Shown here piece by piece: positions 12,146 through 24,179 of a stretch of 64,000 bases of DNA; the first letter of the stretch is position 1, and each line of letters begins with the position of its first letter. The stretch comes from Rhizophagus irregularis (Eukaryota; Glomeromycota; Glomeromycetes; Glomerales; Glomeraceae), in NCBI RefSeq assembly GCF_026210795.1, contig NC_089432.1:3472001-3536000 (forward strand), read 5' to 3'. The translations under genes were made by a program, and so were the position numbers. Under the pieces are notes generated by a model. It saw only the letters and a program-made list of their open reading frames with translations, searched no databases and was not told where the DNA came from.

Positions 12146-12943
12146 TTAGTAGGAGGTATAAGATCTATAATTATTATAATGTGTGTGTCTGGCGCGATGC
12201 TTTTTCGGGTGACGTTCTACTATTTTTGTATCATCGGAGGTATCACCAAGGTCATCTTTTACGTATTGGACATCATTCGGTCAAATAATAGCGCGGTACA
12301 GTTTGAAGGGGTAGTGTTCATCCCTGTATTTTTTACCAAAATCGGTTATCAAATTGTTGAGACGCTTCGATGCAACTGCACGTCGATCGGGAGATTTCTT
12401 GGTGTTATGTCCATATGCGTAATTGCGAATTTTTATCATGCGATCATGAAAATCATTAGTCATCCGCGTAAAAAAATCCATGGCATTCGTACGCCTGAGA
12501 TAATGTTTTGTAGAAGTGTTATGATCCCTGATGTCTTTAATGACATTTTCCCTCTCGTTAAGACGATCATGAGCTTTAATCTTGTCAATACGGTCATCAT
12601 TTAGACCTAACATATACGCATCTCTTAAGGATAATTGGATTGTAGAATCTTGTAATAGTAATATAGCATCTATGTATTCTGATGCACCTTTACCATAATG
12701 TTCATCGATGAGATTTGCGATGTACCAATCCCTATAGGAATGTTCAATTGTATCATCATTACTGCCATTATCGGCTGAAAAATCATCATCTTCATCTATA
12801 TGTTGATTCATAGATGCATTCCTGATTAACGGAGAAATGTGAGAAGGTAGAATCTTATCCTCGTGTAAGCGTAAAAGAACGCGATTCTGATCATATGGAA
12901 AACGAAATAAAGGGACAGTTGCATAGCGTTTGAATAATGCCAT
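12146..12943 (-). pseudogene. unidentified protein-like frame, apparently broken
   Basis: A minus-strand frame starting MALFKRYATVPLFRF, charged, with an acidic stretch near residues 50-65 (MNQHIDEDDDF) and helical segments after it. It appears to be broken about once: same-frame coding-like sequence continues downstream of the open part. Base composition is richer in G and C than the flanks, and the plus-strand frame 12092-12604 is its shadow. I do not recognise the family. It lies just downstream of another unidentified minus-strand frame, and both lie between the two fold-back copies, so they may belong to one gene or one unit. I cannot say whether it is a host gene or part of a mobile element. 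Confidence 0.45.
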
Positions 12944-13107
12944 GTTAAATTTCAAATGAGGGAGTCTTGTTAGGATCTTTGGTGCTGATGAAAGAGGAAC
13001 TTCCTTTGATTCGCAAGTTTAATCTTATGGCGAAGTTTGAGAGCTGGCCCTATTCTGGGTTTTCTATTGTTGAAGATACGTCTACAAGATCGATCAAAAT
13101 GAGTCTT

Positions 13108-14175
13108 TTACTTTGCAGCAGTTCGAGAATTAGAACTTAATAATTTGGAGAAGTTTTTGTATATCTTAGTGTACATAGGACCGATGGCCTTATTAGGCGG
13201 AGAGATTGCGTTGAGGTCGTGCACTTCATAACGCGTTGTATAAGAAATGCCCAATCGATTTGAAAAAATCTGTTGCCTCGAGTTATTGTTGTATTTTTCA
13301 TAAATAATGTTGGCGTGAAAACTTTTATGATGAATAATATTGTTCGTAGAGGTTGGTATAACTTTTTCCTCCATAGGTAAGTTTATATCTTGAGAAATAC
13401 GCGAATGGTGTTGAATGCAAGCGTGTCTATTAAAATTTTTAACAAAAGGACAAGGTATACGGCATGGTGTTGGTTTTTGATGAGGAAACTTCTTTGTAGG
13501 TAGTTGATTACAAGCTACATAGATACCAAAATGAAATCTGTATCATTTGTAAGAGAAGTTAAAAAAAGTTTTAGTAATATTATTGCTGCACGTGATTTTT
13601 CTCTCACGTGATGTTATTAGATTAATTCTATCCAACAATTTGAGTCGTATCATGTTAAAAAATTTGTTCTGAATACGCCGAGGAATAACTCGTTGATGTA
13701 GAAAAAAGTGCGTGAGGCATTTCGATATTTGAAATCTGTGATTAGGTAATTTACTTGTGAAATAATACCGAATTGGGGTTGATAACATATGATTATCATT
13801 TGTGTATATTTTAAGATGAATTTCATTGGTGTCGGGTATATGATCGATAACCTCAAAAAAGAAACTTTTTGAACGCCTGAATTCATAGATCTTGTTGTAA
13901 CCTGCTTTAGACGTAGCGGTCATGTGAAATTTTTCGAAAGAGACCAAAAAAGAGAAGGTCGAAAGTATTGGTTGAGGTGAAGGAGCTTTGATTATGATAG
14001 TCTGAAGTACGTTATCCTGTGGTTTAATATTCATCCCTAAAACTTTATCAGTAGCAAGTCCGCCTTCAGGAATGTTTCTTCTGTTATCGGAATGTCTGTC
14101 CAACTGCGGATAAGGTTTCGGAAGTTCATATGAGGCCAAGGAAAAGTTGGTGTTCTTGTTGTTTAAAGAAGACAT
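13108..14175 (-). pseudogene. unidentified zinc-finger-like frame, apparently broken
   Basis: The frame starts MSSLNNKNTNFSLASYE at 14175. Coding-like sequence continues in one frame to 13108, about 355 codons, with about one break. The first two thirds (MTATSKAGYNKIYEFRRSKS; RERKITCSNNITK) match nothing I know. The last third holds a Cys/His cluster, CRIPCPFVKNFNRHACIQHH, that resembles a C2H2-type finger, so DNA or RNA binding is possible. Fold-back copy 2 sits about 300 bp upstream of the start. The sequence is less AT-rich than the flanks, as in the frame at 12146-12943, and both are on the same strand. Confidence 0.5.
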
Positions 14176-14679
14176 AGTCCCTTAATATTGGGATAAGGTG
14201 AGAAACAAAAACCTTGTATAACGACCAAGGCGCCCTACAGGGCCTCTTTCCCTTTGGAGTTTTCGTAGAAAACTATAAAGATAACTGAACGCAATTTTAC
14301 TGCGGAATACTAACAATTTGGAAAAAAGGGGAAAGAGTTTTTTTTTTTTCACATTATTTGTATTACCATTTGTACTACTATTGTATACAAAAATTACTAT
14401 TTTTGTAACAAAGAAAATTCGTAAGCAGCAGCTGATCATCATAAAAACAAATCTAACCCGAAATGGTTAAAATGAAAAATGCGAGGGTGATCATCAAAGG
14501 ATATAACCTTATTATTTACGTCACAAGTGCATAGGATATATCCTTTGGTGGGCAGCCCATGGGCATTATTATATAAGTCACGTGACTTATAATTTTAACG
14601 TTAATATTTTAATGCTAATTTCAGCACATACTTATAATACCTATAATATCTGGCACACAATCCCAGAGAAACATGCGTT

Positions 14680-15260
14680 GGTTTAGCGCATGTTTCCCAG
14701 AGTAACATGTGGTAACTCTGGCGCATGTTCCCAGTAACATGTGATGACTCTGGCGCATGTTCCCTACTGTAACATGCGATGATTCTGGCACATGTTCCCT
14801 ACTGTAACATGCGATGACTCTGGCGCATGTTCCCTATTGTAACATGCGATGACTCTGGCGTATGTTCCCTACTGTAACATGCGATTGGTTTGAACTTGGC
14901 GTTATGTAACATGCGGCGACTGGCGCATATTCCCTACTGTAACATACGGTGACTCGGCGCATGTTCCCTACTATAACATGCGGTGACTCTGGCGCATGTT
15001 TTCTACTGTAACATGCAGTGACTCTGGCGCATGTTTCCTACTGTAACATGCGGTGACTCTGGCGCATGTTTCCTACTGTAACATGCGATGACTCTTGCGC
15101 ATGTTCCCTACTGTAACATGCGATGACTCTGGCGCATATAACATGCGGTGACTCTGGCGCATGTTTCCTACTGTAACATGCGGTGACTCTGATGCATGTT
15201 CCCTATAGTAACATGTGGTGACTCTAGTTTATTTTTCTTACTGTAACATGCAGTGATTTT
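14680..15260. repeat. left hairpin-unit array of fold-back copy 2
   Basis: About 15 units of about 35 bp with CGCATGTT and AACATGCG arms. One junction near 14880-14930 is scrambled (GATTGGTTTGAACTTGGCG) and another near 15130 is shortened, unlike copy 1. Confidence 0.85.
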
Positions 15261-15419
15261 AGTACATATTCTTATATCTAAAATACCAAATATTTAATAC
15301 TAAGCATTACTAGAATCAATGCATATTATGTTATAGAATATTGCATATTATGTTTTAGAAATATATATAACTTTACTAAAAATGGCCATTTTTTTGAAAT
15401 AGTATTTAAGGTTTATTTT

Positions 15420-15900
15420 TAGTAATTTTAGCAATAAAATAATAAAACAAAAAAAAATAAACAAAAAAAAATAAACAAAAAAAAATAAACAAAAAAAAAT
15501 AAACAAAAAAAAAATAAACAAAAAAAAAAATAAACAAAAAAAAAATAAACAAAAAAAAAAATAAACAAAAAAAAAATAAACAAAAAAAAAAAAAATAATA
15601 AAATAACAAAAAACAACAAAAAATAAAAAATAACAAATGATTTGCATAATCATGTTGTATATTTTAAAGTTTATAAATAATTAATTTTATGATCATGTAA
15701 ATCACTTTACTGATACAAATATAATAATCATTTGTTTTTTTTCATTCCTATATATTCAATTTTTTCTTTTTTTTTTATTTGATTTTATTTTTTTTATTTG
15801 ATTTTATTTTTTTTATTGATTTTATTTTTTTTTGTTAATTTTATTTTTTTTTTTGTTAATTTTATTTTTTTTTTGTTAACTTTATTTTTTTTTATTAATT
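15420..15900. repeat. opposed A-rich and T-rich tracts inside fold-back copy 2
   Basis: At 15440-15600 the plus strand repeats units like AAAAAAAATAAAC. At 15730-15920 it repeats TTTTTGTTAATTTTAT. The flanking sequences (AGTAATTTTAGCA at 15420 and TGCTAAAATTACT at 15923) are complementary, so the tracts form the top of the element's hairpin. Copy 1 has the same arrangement with fewer A-rich units. Frames here are low-complexity shadows. Confidence 0.8.
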
Positions 15901-16494
15901 TTTTATTGTTTTATTATTTTTTTGCTAAAATTACTAAAATAAACTTTAAATACTATTTCAAAAAAAATATATAACAATTTAATATGTATTTTCTACCATA
16001 ATATGCAGTAATCATAGCACATATTCCAGATACTGTATATTATTTATTAATATAATATGCAGTAATTTAGCATACATTCCAATGTAAATTTATAATGTAT
16101 ATACAACAATTCTTGCATATATTCCTGATGCATAATATGCAATATTCTATAATATAATGCAGTGATTCTGGTAATATTCAGTTTAAATATTTGATGTTTT
16201 AAACATAAGAATATGTATCAGAAATCAGAATCATTACAGTACCAGAGTTACCACATGTTATGGTAAGAAACATGCACCAGAATTACCGCATGTTACAGTA
16301 GGAAATATGCACCAAAGTCATTGCATGTTACAGAAATAAACATGGAGAGAATTTGTGTGCTAGAATTATCACATATTGCTTTAGTAATATATTCCAGAAT
16401 TAAGATCTTTATAAAATTATATGTCACGTAACTTATATAGTAATGCCCATGGGATGCCCACCAAAGGATATAACCTCTGGAAAATGTGTGGTAG

Positions 16495-17150
16495 GGACTA
16501 GCGCATGTTACTCTGGGAAACATGCGGCAAGGACAAGCGCATGTTACTCTGGGAAACATGCGGCGGGACTAGCGCATGTTACTCTGGGAAACATGCGGCA
16601 AGGACTAGCGCATGTTACTCTGGGAAACATGCGGCAAGGACTAGCGCATGTTACTCTGGGAAACATGCGGCAAGGACTAGCGCATGTTACTCTTAGAAAC
16701 ATGCGGCAAGGACTAGCGCATGTTACTCTTGGAAACATGCGGCAAGGACTAGCGCATGTTACTCTGGGAAACATGCGGCGGGACTAGCGCATGTTACTCT
16801 GGGAAACATGCGGCAAGGACTAGCGCATGTTACTCTGGGAAACATGCGGCAAGGACTAGCGCATGTTACTCTGGGAAACATGCGGCAAGGACTAGCGCAT
16901 GTTACTCTTAGAAACATACGGCAAGGACTAGCGCATGTTACTCTTGGAAACATGCGGCAAGGACTAGCGCATGTTACTCTGGGAAACATGCGGCGGGACT
17001 AGCGCATGTTACTCTGGGAAACATGCGGCAAGGACTAGCGCATGTTACTCTGGGAAACATGCGGCAAGGACTAGCGCATGTTACTCTGGGAAACATGCGG
17101 CAAGGACTAGCGCATGTTACTCTGGGAAATATGCGCCAGACTAATGCATG
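16495..17150. repeat. right hairpin-unit array of fold-back copy 2, with a 215-bp higher-order repeat
   Basis: About 18 units of 36 bp (CGCATGTT, ACTCTGGGA, AACATGCG, spacer GCAAGGACTA). A block of six units is repeated head to tail with a shift of 215 bp (about 16560-16774 and 16775-16989). Both carry the same variant units in the same order (CTTAGAAAC, then CTTGGAAAC, then the short-spacer unit), with one visible difference. Confidence 0.9.
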
Positions 17151-17355
17151 TTTCTCTGGAAATGTGCGCCAGACGTTATGGGCATTATAGGTATGTGCTG
17201 AAATTAGCATTAAAATATTAACGTTAAAATTAAAAGTCACGTGACTTATATAGTAATGCCCATGGGCCGCCCACCAAAGGATATAACCTATTCACTTGTG
17301 ACGTAAATAATAAGGTTATATCCTTTGATGATCACCCGAGTGGGGTGAAATGCGA

Positions 17356-20100
17356 AGTAAAATTATTTTCGGTAATGTAGATCATATAATTTTTTTTTTT
17401 GTATTTTCAAAAAAATAAATAGCAATAAACCTATAATAGAAAATCATTGCATATATCAAAAATAAATTAGTTTGGAATAAACATCAACCTATAATAGAAA
17501 ATCAAACATTTTAATTAATATATTTTAATTAATGAAAATCAAGGTTACAGATTATAGTTTGCACATACACTAAGCTTTTTTTGTCTTTACGCTAGGAAGA
17601 TAAATAATAGTATTGTATAATTGGTTTAAATGAACCTTGTCTAGTAAATATGATAAATGAAAGAAATGTAAGGTATTTCATACTATTATCCGTATTGAGA
17701 AGATAATATTATGAAGATGATCAAACATTGAAGTATCGAAATTTTATTGTATATACGTACAGTAAATCAATAAATAATCTTGAAAAGTTTTATTATGCAA
17801 TTTTAAATTGAGTAAATTTTAAAACAAAAAAAAAAATTATTTATCTTTTATCTTAGTAAATGATATTTATTTAATTATGTATTAAGAGATATATTTTTTG
17901 AATAGAGACCATATTTTCCACATTACCTTTGCACTAATCTTATTAATCTTAAAAAAATTGAGAATGAATAAAGTGTGAAAATTATGGTCAAGTAGTAAAT
18001 AGCTCTTATATTAACAAATCTATTTCTATGATAAAAATATTAATAAATGTTTTTAAAAAGGACAATCTAAGTATCTAACGGATTACAGGTTTCATGAAGA
18101 TAAATACATCATATTTTGAATATTGTATTTTTAAGTTCGAAAATTATTATTTATTTTTTATGTATTAAAAAAATAAATTCCATTTTCCTTTGTTGCTCTT
18201 ACTACTATTTTAATATTTATCTCCTCTAATCTATTTAAATATTATTAACTAAATTAAATCTATACTATTATCATTTAATATTTATATTTGTTTCTAATTG
18301 AGTAAGAGGGAGGTTAGTTGTTATGTTAGCTGACATTTCTGTTTTCTTATTGTTATGGTAGTATGTAAAAAAAAATTAAGATTTGAAAACACACAAGTGC
18401 ATGTGTACCAAGCCTATAATTATAAAGCATTGTCGGAACATTTCCTGAATGCCATTTTCCTGAATATATCTTTTTCCGAAGTCAATTACCTGAATACTAA
18501 TTGCCCAAACTGGACCCTTTCTGAAAAATACAATTTCCGAATCCATATTTCCCAAACTCCAATTTCTTGAAATCTATTTCTCGAATCCTGAATCTCGAAT
18601 ATCTCGAATCCCAATATCCTGAATCCTAATAATAACCCAAGCATAAATCAACCGGAAAGAATGATCTAGATTTTAAGTACTAAGTCCAAATTTGTTATCA
18701 TGAAATGAAGAGAGTTGAAAGTGTTTAAGGAAGTTAATCATCATTTCAAATATTAATCATTTTATAAATTGTCAAGAAAAATAATGAATAAACTAAGTAA
18801 ATTTAATTGAAAAAATTCCCATCATTTTTATCAAAATGATTCTTTACAGCTGATGTTTTTTGATATTTATTTTTTTTGCATTATTCTTAACAATAATTGA
18901 GTGTTTTAAATTAAATCTAATACACAATGTAATATAATTTTCTGGTTATATTTTATGCTTTGAAGTAAATATTTAATACAGTAATATAGTTTAGACATGC
19001 AGTAGATAAATAAACTTATAGTAATTATCCGAAATGTACTGAAAGACTATATACTTTTATACTTCTATGCAAAGGTCAAAAATGTTCATTCTGTCCGTCC
19101 AGCACGTACTTTTAAACAGCACGCACTTCGGACTTAAAACAGTTTCCGTTTTCTAGTATAACATAATTATAAGCGTATGCCGCTGGATAGTCGCTGGATC
19201 TTGTAATTATAATACAAGATATTTAATAAAGGAAAAAATTTTCGTAAAATTTTTCTGTCGTTCTTTGGCAGGAAATAAAATATTATTTGATAAAAATTTT
19301 CAGAAAAATTGTCCAAATTTACGATATGTTAAGCATGATGTGCTAAATATTGGTACTATGTCGTATAATAATTATACTCCTGATCCATCCACGTTAAGGT
19401 AATTTTAGCAGGTGTTATATGATAAAAAAAAGGAACATTTATTATATTTTTAATATCATATTTATTAATTTATGATGAAATTTTTTCTTTTGTTGGAAAG
19501 CACAACATAAGAAATATATTAACAACGATGTAAAAAAAAAATAAAAAATTTAATAAAAAGAAAATTATAATAATGTACTGTTAGGTTAGAAATTTTAAAT
19601 AATATTTAAAAACGAGATGCCGACTTACAATAAATCTTATGTTACACTATATATACTAAGAATTTTTTATGCCCGTCCCTTAAGATATTATATAATATCT
19701 GTCACTGCCTTAATAAAACAAACTTTAGAAACAAAGTATCATGATAATTTTGTCGACCTTGAACGAAGTTTTGCTTCTTTAAAAGAAAATTTTTTCTTTA
19801 TAATTAAAATCAAAATAAAATCTAAAATTTATAGAACATGTGTAGCATGAACATTTAAGAACGCGTAATCTGTGACAAGTTGATATTATCTGAATAATAC
19901 GAGTATTTATAAACACAAATCTGAAACTGAACATGTTTTATAGAAAATAATAATAGCTAGTAGTGCATTTGTCCTTTTGGAAGTATAAGTTAATATTAAA
20001 CTAGTCTGATTTACTCAAATACCACTATCAGGTGCCAGCATATTCAATAAGAATATTCTTATTTTTGAAAAAAATTTCAAATTAGTTAATTGATTACCGT
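17356..20100. other. gene-poor AT-rich stretch
   Basis: No convincing coding region. It includes a degenerate short repeat at 18440-18640. A frame at 19617-19850 (MPTYNKSYVTLYILRI) has no recognisable domain and no splice support, so I do not call it a gene. Confidence 0.45.
18440..18640 (+). repeat. degenerate short repeat based on CCTGAAT / CCGAAT
   Basis: Short words TTTCCTGAAT, TTTCCGAAT, TCTCGAAT and ATCCTGAATC recur at spacings of about 9-24 bp. This is a decayed minisatellite. The frame that spans it (18355-18570) simply reads the repeat. Confidence 0.55.
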
Positions 20101-20129
20101 ATATTATTAAATTTTTTTTTTCACAAAAA

Positions 20130-20400
20130 AATACATGTACAATTCCTTTCGCTCCTTTGCACGGCACTCAAGATACATTTTCTTTCTTTTTTTTTATTTG
20201 CTTCTTGCATTTTGTTTCCTACTAACTTTATTTCATTTTTTTAGGTCCTTTAGCTCTTTCGGCTTTGCAATTAAGGTATATATATCCAGCACTAGGCCGT
20301 TTCTTATTTTTTATTTCATTCTTATATTTCGTTTCTTACATTTTGTATTTCACTTTTTTTAGATCTTTCGGTTCTTCTCTACAACTACTAAGGTATGTTT
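20130..20400 (+). other. candidate micro-exons with strong splice sites
   Basis: Two very short segments are each framed by a polypyrimidine-AG acceptor and a GT donor: 20245-20275 (31 nt, starts GTCCTTTAGCTCTTTCGG, donor GTATATA) and 20363-20392 (30 nt, starts ATCTTTCGGTTCTTC, donor GTATGT). The 87-nt gap between them is a normal intron length here. A similar segment without a good donor ends at about 20171. The words AGCTCTTTCG and CTTTCG also occur in the micro-exon array at 38.9-39.9 kb (minus strand), so the two may be related. The product is unknown and may be non-coding. Confidence 0.45.
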
Positions 20401-20980
20401 TTATTTTTTTATTTTCGTTTATTTATTACATGTAATTTCTGTTCCCTACTAACTTTATTTCTTCTTTTATTTTATGGGTTTGGTTTTACTTGGTCCCCTG
20501 TTTATCTCATTTTCGTTCCTTCTCCATTTTTTGTTCTTTTTCGTCTCTTCATTTTTTTGCTTATTTATTCTTCCCTTCCTTTGTTTTTTCCATTGTTCTT
20601 TATTTTCTCTTCGTTCCTTTCATTTTTTTTTGTTCCACTTCGTCTCTTTCGTTCCTTTACACTACCCTTCATTCCTTTTGTTTTATTCCATTCCCCACTT
20701 CATCTTTTTTATTCCTTTACACTACCTTTCATTCTTTTTATTCCCCCTTTGCTCCATCTCGTCTCTCCTTCATTCTTTTCATTTTTTTTCATTCCCACTT
20801 GATCTTTTTTGCCCCTTTCGCTTTTTTCACTCCCCCTTTGCTCCATTTCGTTCCTCCTTCAATCCCCCCTTTGTTTCTTTCATTCCCATTCACCCTCATT
20901 TTTTTTTCCTTTTTTTATTCACATATTCTCTTTTCTTTATCGTTGTGACTTTTTTTTGTTATTCCTATCAAAAAATCTAG
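20400..20980 (+). repeat. pyrimidine-rich tract
   Basis: About 580 bp of plus strand made almost entirely of C and T, with loose repeats such as TTCATTCCTTTTG, CTTTTTTCACTCCCCC and TTTGCTCCATTTCG. Three overlapping frames rich in Phe, Leu and Ser are products of this composition, not genes. Confidence 0.75.
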
Positions 20981-21436
20981 TATTTTGGATAGTATGAGTT
21001 TGTTTTTTTCAATCAATGATTAATGTAATCTATTAAAAATTAATAAATTGCTATAAACTTTTAGTGCGAAAATATTTTAAGCATTGTTTATTATATATTT
21101 AAAAATTTAGCCAATCAAAAAATTTCAAAAAATTTGCAGAGGATTTATATGCAAATTACGAAGTGAGAAATATTAAAATTTACATCAATCAAATTTAATA
21201 AATTTAATAAATTAATCGTGAGTGAAATCACCTAGATGAAATCACCCTAGGTGATCTTCACCCGGAGAGAAAGTTAGCAACAGTCATCTTATTAAATAAG
21301 TTTTATGTAATTATTTCAACCTCCAATACCTTTTTTGTTTACTATTGATTTTTTTACGTCCAGTAATTATATGGTTAAAAAAATATATATATATATATTT
21401 TTTTAAAAAAAAGAAAAAGAGAATGATTATTATTAT

Positions 21437-23460
21437 TTAAGTTTCACTAGAGGTTTCATTTTGAGTCATGGTTGGAAGAAGATTTTCTTGTAATGCGGAT
21501 GCTAGTGATTGGCTTCGAGTCTTCTTGGTGGATGATAACTGCGAAAGTATAACACAACCTCTTCTTGAACGTATGAGGTGTGTTCCTTGAACTTGTTGAC
21601 TCTTCAACCATGGTAGGTTAGTGGATTGAACAGATATATTGCTAGAAATTAGTGATATATCATCTAATTTCAAGACATGTTTCCTAGGGATGGGAACGTT
21701 CCACGACTTAGCGACTCGAGCACAGTTCGGAACCGAGAATGGAACTGAAACTGAAAACTGGTTCGGTTCTTTGGAACCGAGTCGTTCAACTTGAGCAGCT
21801 CAGTTCCGTTCAGAATATTAGTATAATTTTTTAAGAACCGTGAAGATCATTAACATCACACTAGTAATAATAGGCAGTCACCCATTGCGCATCGGGACCA
21901 ATGAGTTTGTTTAGATAGAAAATTTTAGTATCATAATGTAATACTAAGTAAATTAAAGATGGTTATAGTAGTTTTTTGTTTATAATTAGGAATTTAATAA
22001 ATATGGTAATAACTAATTAGTTAACAAAAAAGAATAAAATAATATGTATTAATTATTGATGATTTGACGTTTGAGTGTAGAATGAAATTTGGATTAATTA
22101 AGGAATTGTGAAAAAATAATTATCAATAAAAATTGATTAATTTTTTTTAGAAGTATTTTCTAAAAAACTTTAATATTATGAAAATATTACAAATATATTT
22201 ATTAATTAGTAATTATATTATTTCTTATAAGTTTAAGATTAACGTAATATAAATAATAACCAACTTAGGAAAAATATTTGAACAATTAAATGTATTAGAA
22301 TCTCATTTCATTTATTATTATTCTTTTGATACTCATTTTACTCGATAAATTATTAATTTAACTAAGCCATTTGAACTAAAAACTTTATTCAAAAATCTGG
22401 TGATTATTTAGAGAATTTCGGATATGGATTTGGTTATAATAACCTATTATCAAATCAATTAATTAATTATAAAATATTGTAAAAATATCAATTTTTTTAA
22501 TTTGAAAATCAAACTATTTATCCAGCGTTCAATTTAATTGAAATAATCTTAATCATATTATCAACATCAGTCAATTTTCCTACATATTATATTAATTTTT
22601 TTAAAAAAAATATAATTGTAAATATATTTAATATAATATTTTATTTTTTTATTTAGTAATGAAAAAAAATAAAAAAAATTTGAGGGGAAGAAAAAGGATA
22701 AAGAAAAAAAGGATATCCGAAAAAAAATAAGTACCGAAAAAATTCGTTCCAAAAAGAGTGGAAAAAAAATAACAATACCAGACTAAGAAAAAGATTAAAA
22801 AATTCCGATTAAGGTAAAATTGCATTAACCGAAATTGGATTAGTTGATTGAAATGTGCACAGATATAAATCATCATCTTTTAAATGGGAACGTAAAATTT
22901 TTAAGAATTTCTATGCAGTTACACTACGAAATTAATGATTATAAATCAACTGTTCGAGAACCATCCCGTAATTAATCAAGTAAGATAGCAACCCATTTAG
23001 AGAAAATTTTGGATCTATTCGGAATTTCGGATTCAAACTAGTAACTTAGTTTCAGAAATTATCATCTAGTGATCCAGACAAGCATTGTAAGATAAGCATT
23101 CATCTGGAATTTATCCGCCTAAAAACATTACGTATTAGTGCATAAAAAGTCCCAAACCGACTCAAGCCATTCTGTGAAACCGAACCGCTCAGAACTGGTT
23201 TTCCAGAACGGTTCTGCTCAGAACCGGTTCCTCTGCTCAAAAGAACTGGAACCAAACTGATAGAACCATCCCCATCCCTAAAGTTTCCCAGGTGTAGTTT
23301 CTTGATAATAGAGTAGGCCTGTTAAAATTGCCATTGTAGATCTCATCGTTTGATTGATAGAATTAGTTTTATTAGCCAAATAATTAATATTTGGATTACC
23401 ACAAGAACAGATTCGTCATCCAAATTTTTTAACAGTTTGAGCGGTCAAACCCGTTTATGC
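21437..23460 (-). pseudogene. unidentified host gene split by a hAT-like element
   Basis: The 3' coding part (21437-21684) begins right at the element and ends LLPTMTQNETSSET. The 5' part lies at 23281-23460 and reads RICSCGNPNINYLANKTN and TGLLYYQETTPGKL. Removing the element and one target copy joins GKL to VLKLDDISLISSN in one frame. One further in-frame stop (TGA where tryptophan would fit) lies upstream of RICSC. I do not recognise the family. The Ser/Gln-rich tail looks disordered. The start was not found; sequence beyond 23460 loses coding character. Confidence 0.7.
21685..23280. mobile_element. hAT-like non-autonomous element, 1.6 kb
   Basis: Ends are TAGGGATGGG and its complement CCATCCCTA (one extra C on the right side). 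The 8-bp flanks are ATGTTTCC (21677-21684) and AAGTTTCC (23281-23288), seven of eight matching. Next to each end are dense short repeats of GGTTC, GAACC and AACCGAG (21700-21820 and 23160-23270), a common subterminal feature of hAT elements. The interior is AT-rich and has no transposase. Confidence 0.85.
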
Positions 23461-23960
23461 CTATAGCTGGCATCATATCAAAATCAAGATTTTCCAAGAT
23501 TCATTTTTTTTAAAAAAAAAAACTTTTATTTGATATTTGATAAAAAAAAATCTAAATTTTTTTCATTTTTTTTTGATAATTTCGATAATAAAATAAAGGA
23601 GTTTAATCACTGGAAAAAAATCTATTTTGAGATTTATTTTTTTTTTGATCATTCATATATGCTTTTTTGTAATTATTCATTTATATCTTTATAAAAAAAA
23701 AGTTTTTACAAAAGAAAAAAAAAACTGATCTTTATTTGTTTCCTATCTCTTTTTTTTTTTTACTCATTTACTCAATCAAATTTCATAATTTACATTAATA
23801 AATGAATCAAATAAATTCATGCAAATATTGGTTTTTGGAATTTGTAATGAAAATATATGTAAAAAAAAAAACATTTTTTTTTGTTTCGCAACTTTTATTT
23901 GGCTGTTCCAATTTCCATAAGAAATTTTTTTATAAAGAATTTTTATAAAGAATTAAATTT
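23461..23960. other. low-complexity A/T-rich spacer
   Basis: Runs of A and T with no frame or element that I can support. Confidence 0.5.
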
Positions 23961-23964
23961 TATA

Positions 23965-24161
23965 CAGTGACACCTCTCTAAGTGCACCCTCCTTGGGACC
24001 ATAGTAAAAAAATAGTAGAATGTGCACTTAGAGAGGGTGTGCATTTATAGAGAGTAAAATATTAAGAGCTCTTATAAGTTGGGACCAGGCCCACCGTGCA
24101 CTTAAAGAGAATTTATATAGTGCGTGCACTTATAGAGGGTGCACTTATAGAGGTGTCACTG
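23965..24161. mobile_element. pogo-like miniature inverted-repeat element
   Basis: A 197-bp element with ends CAGTGACACCTCTCTAAG and the complement of CAGTGACACCTCTATAAG, flanked by TA on both sides. The words GTGCACTTA and TAGAGGGTG recur inside. A TA target and CAG...CCTC ends fit the Tc1/mariner-pogo group. Confidence 0.85.
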
Positions 24162-24179
24162 TATTGCGATATTGTGTAA

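Larger units (their letters stand above)
14485..17347. mobile_element. non-autonomous fold-back DNA transposon, copy 2
   Basis: A 2.86-kb relative of copy 1 with the same order: long inverted repeats, left hairpin array, A/T tracts, right hairpin array. It is flanked by an 8-bp target duplication AAATGCGA (14477-14484 and 17348-17355). The right end is complete (GAGTGGGGTG). The left end begins at GGGTGATC, so the outermost 10 bp found in copy 1 (CACCCCACTC) are missing exactly at the duplication. It lacks the nested CACT-ended element of copy 1. With one damaged end it may be unable to move. No transposase is encoded. Confidence 0.92.

Noticed and set aside
12092-12604. Plus-strand frame of 170 codons
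   Set aside because: Shadow of the more protein-like minus-strand frame at 12146-12943.
15348-15653. Minus-strand frames of repeated FFFVYFF
   Set aside because: Low-complexity translation of the A-rich tract in the fold-back element.
20135-20980. Phe/Leu/Ser-rich frames suggesting membrane proteins
   Set aside because: All three frames of the pyrimidine tract give the same composition; no domain and no conserved frame.
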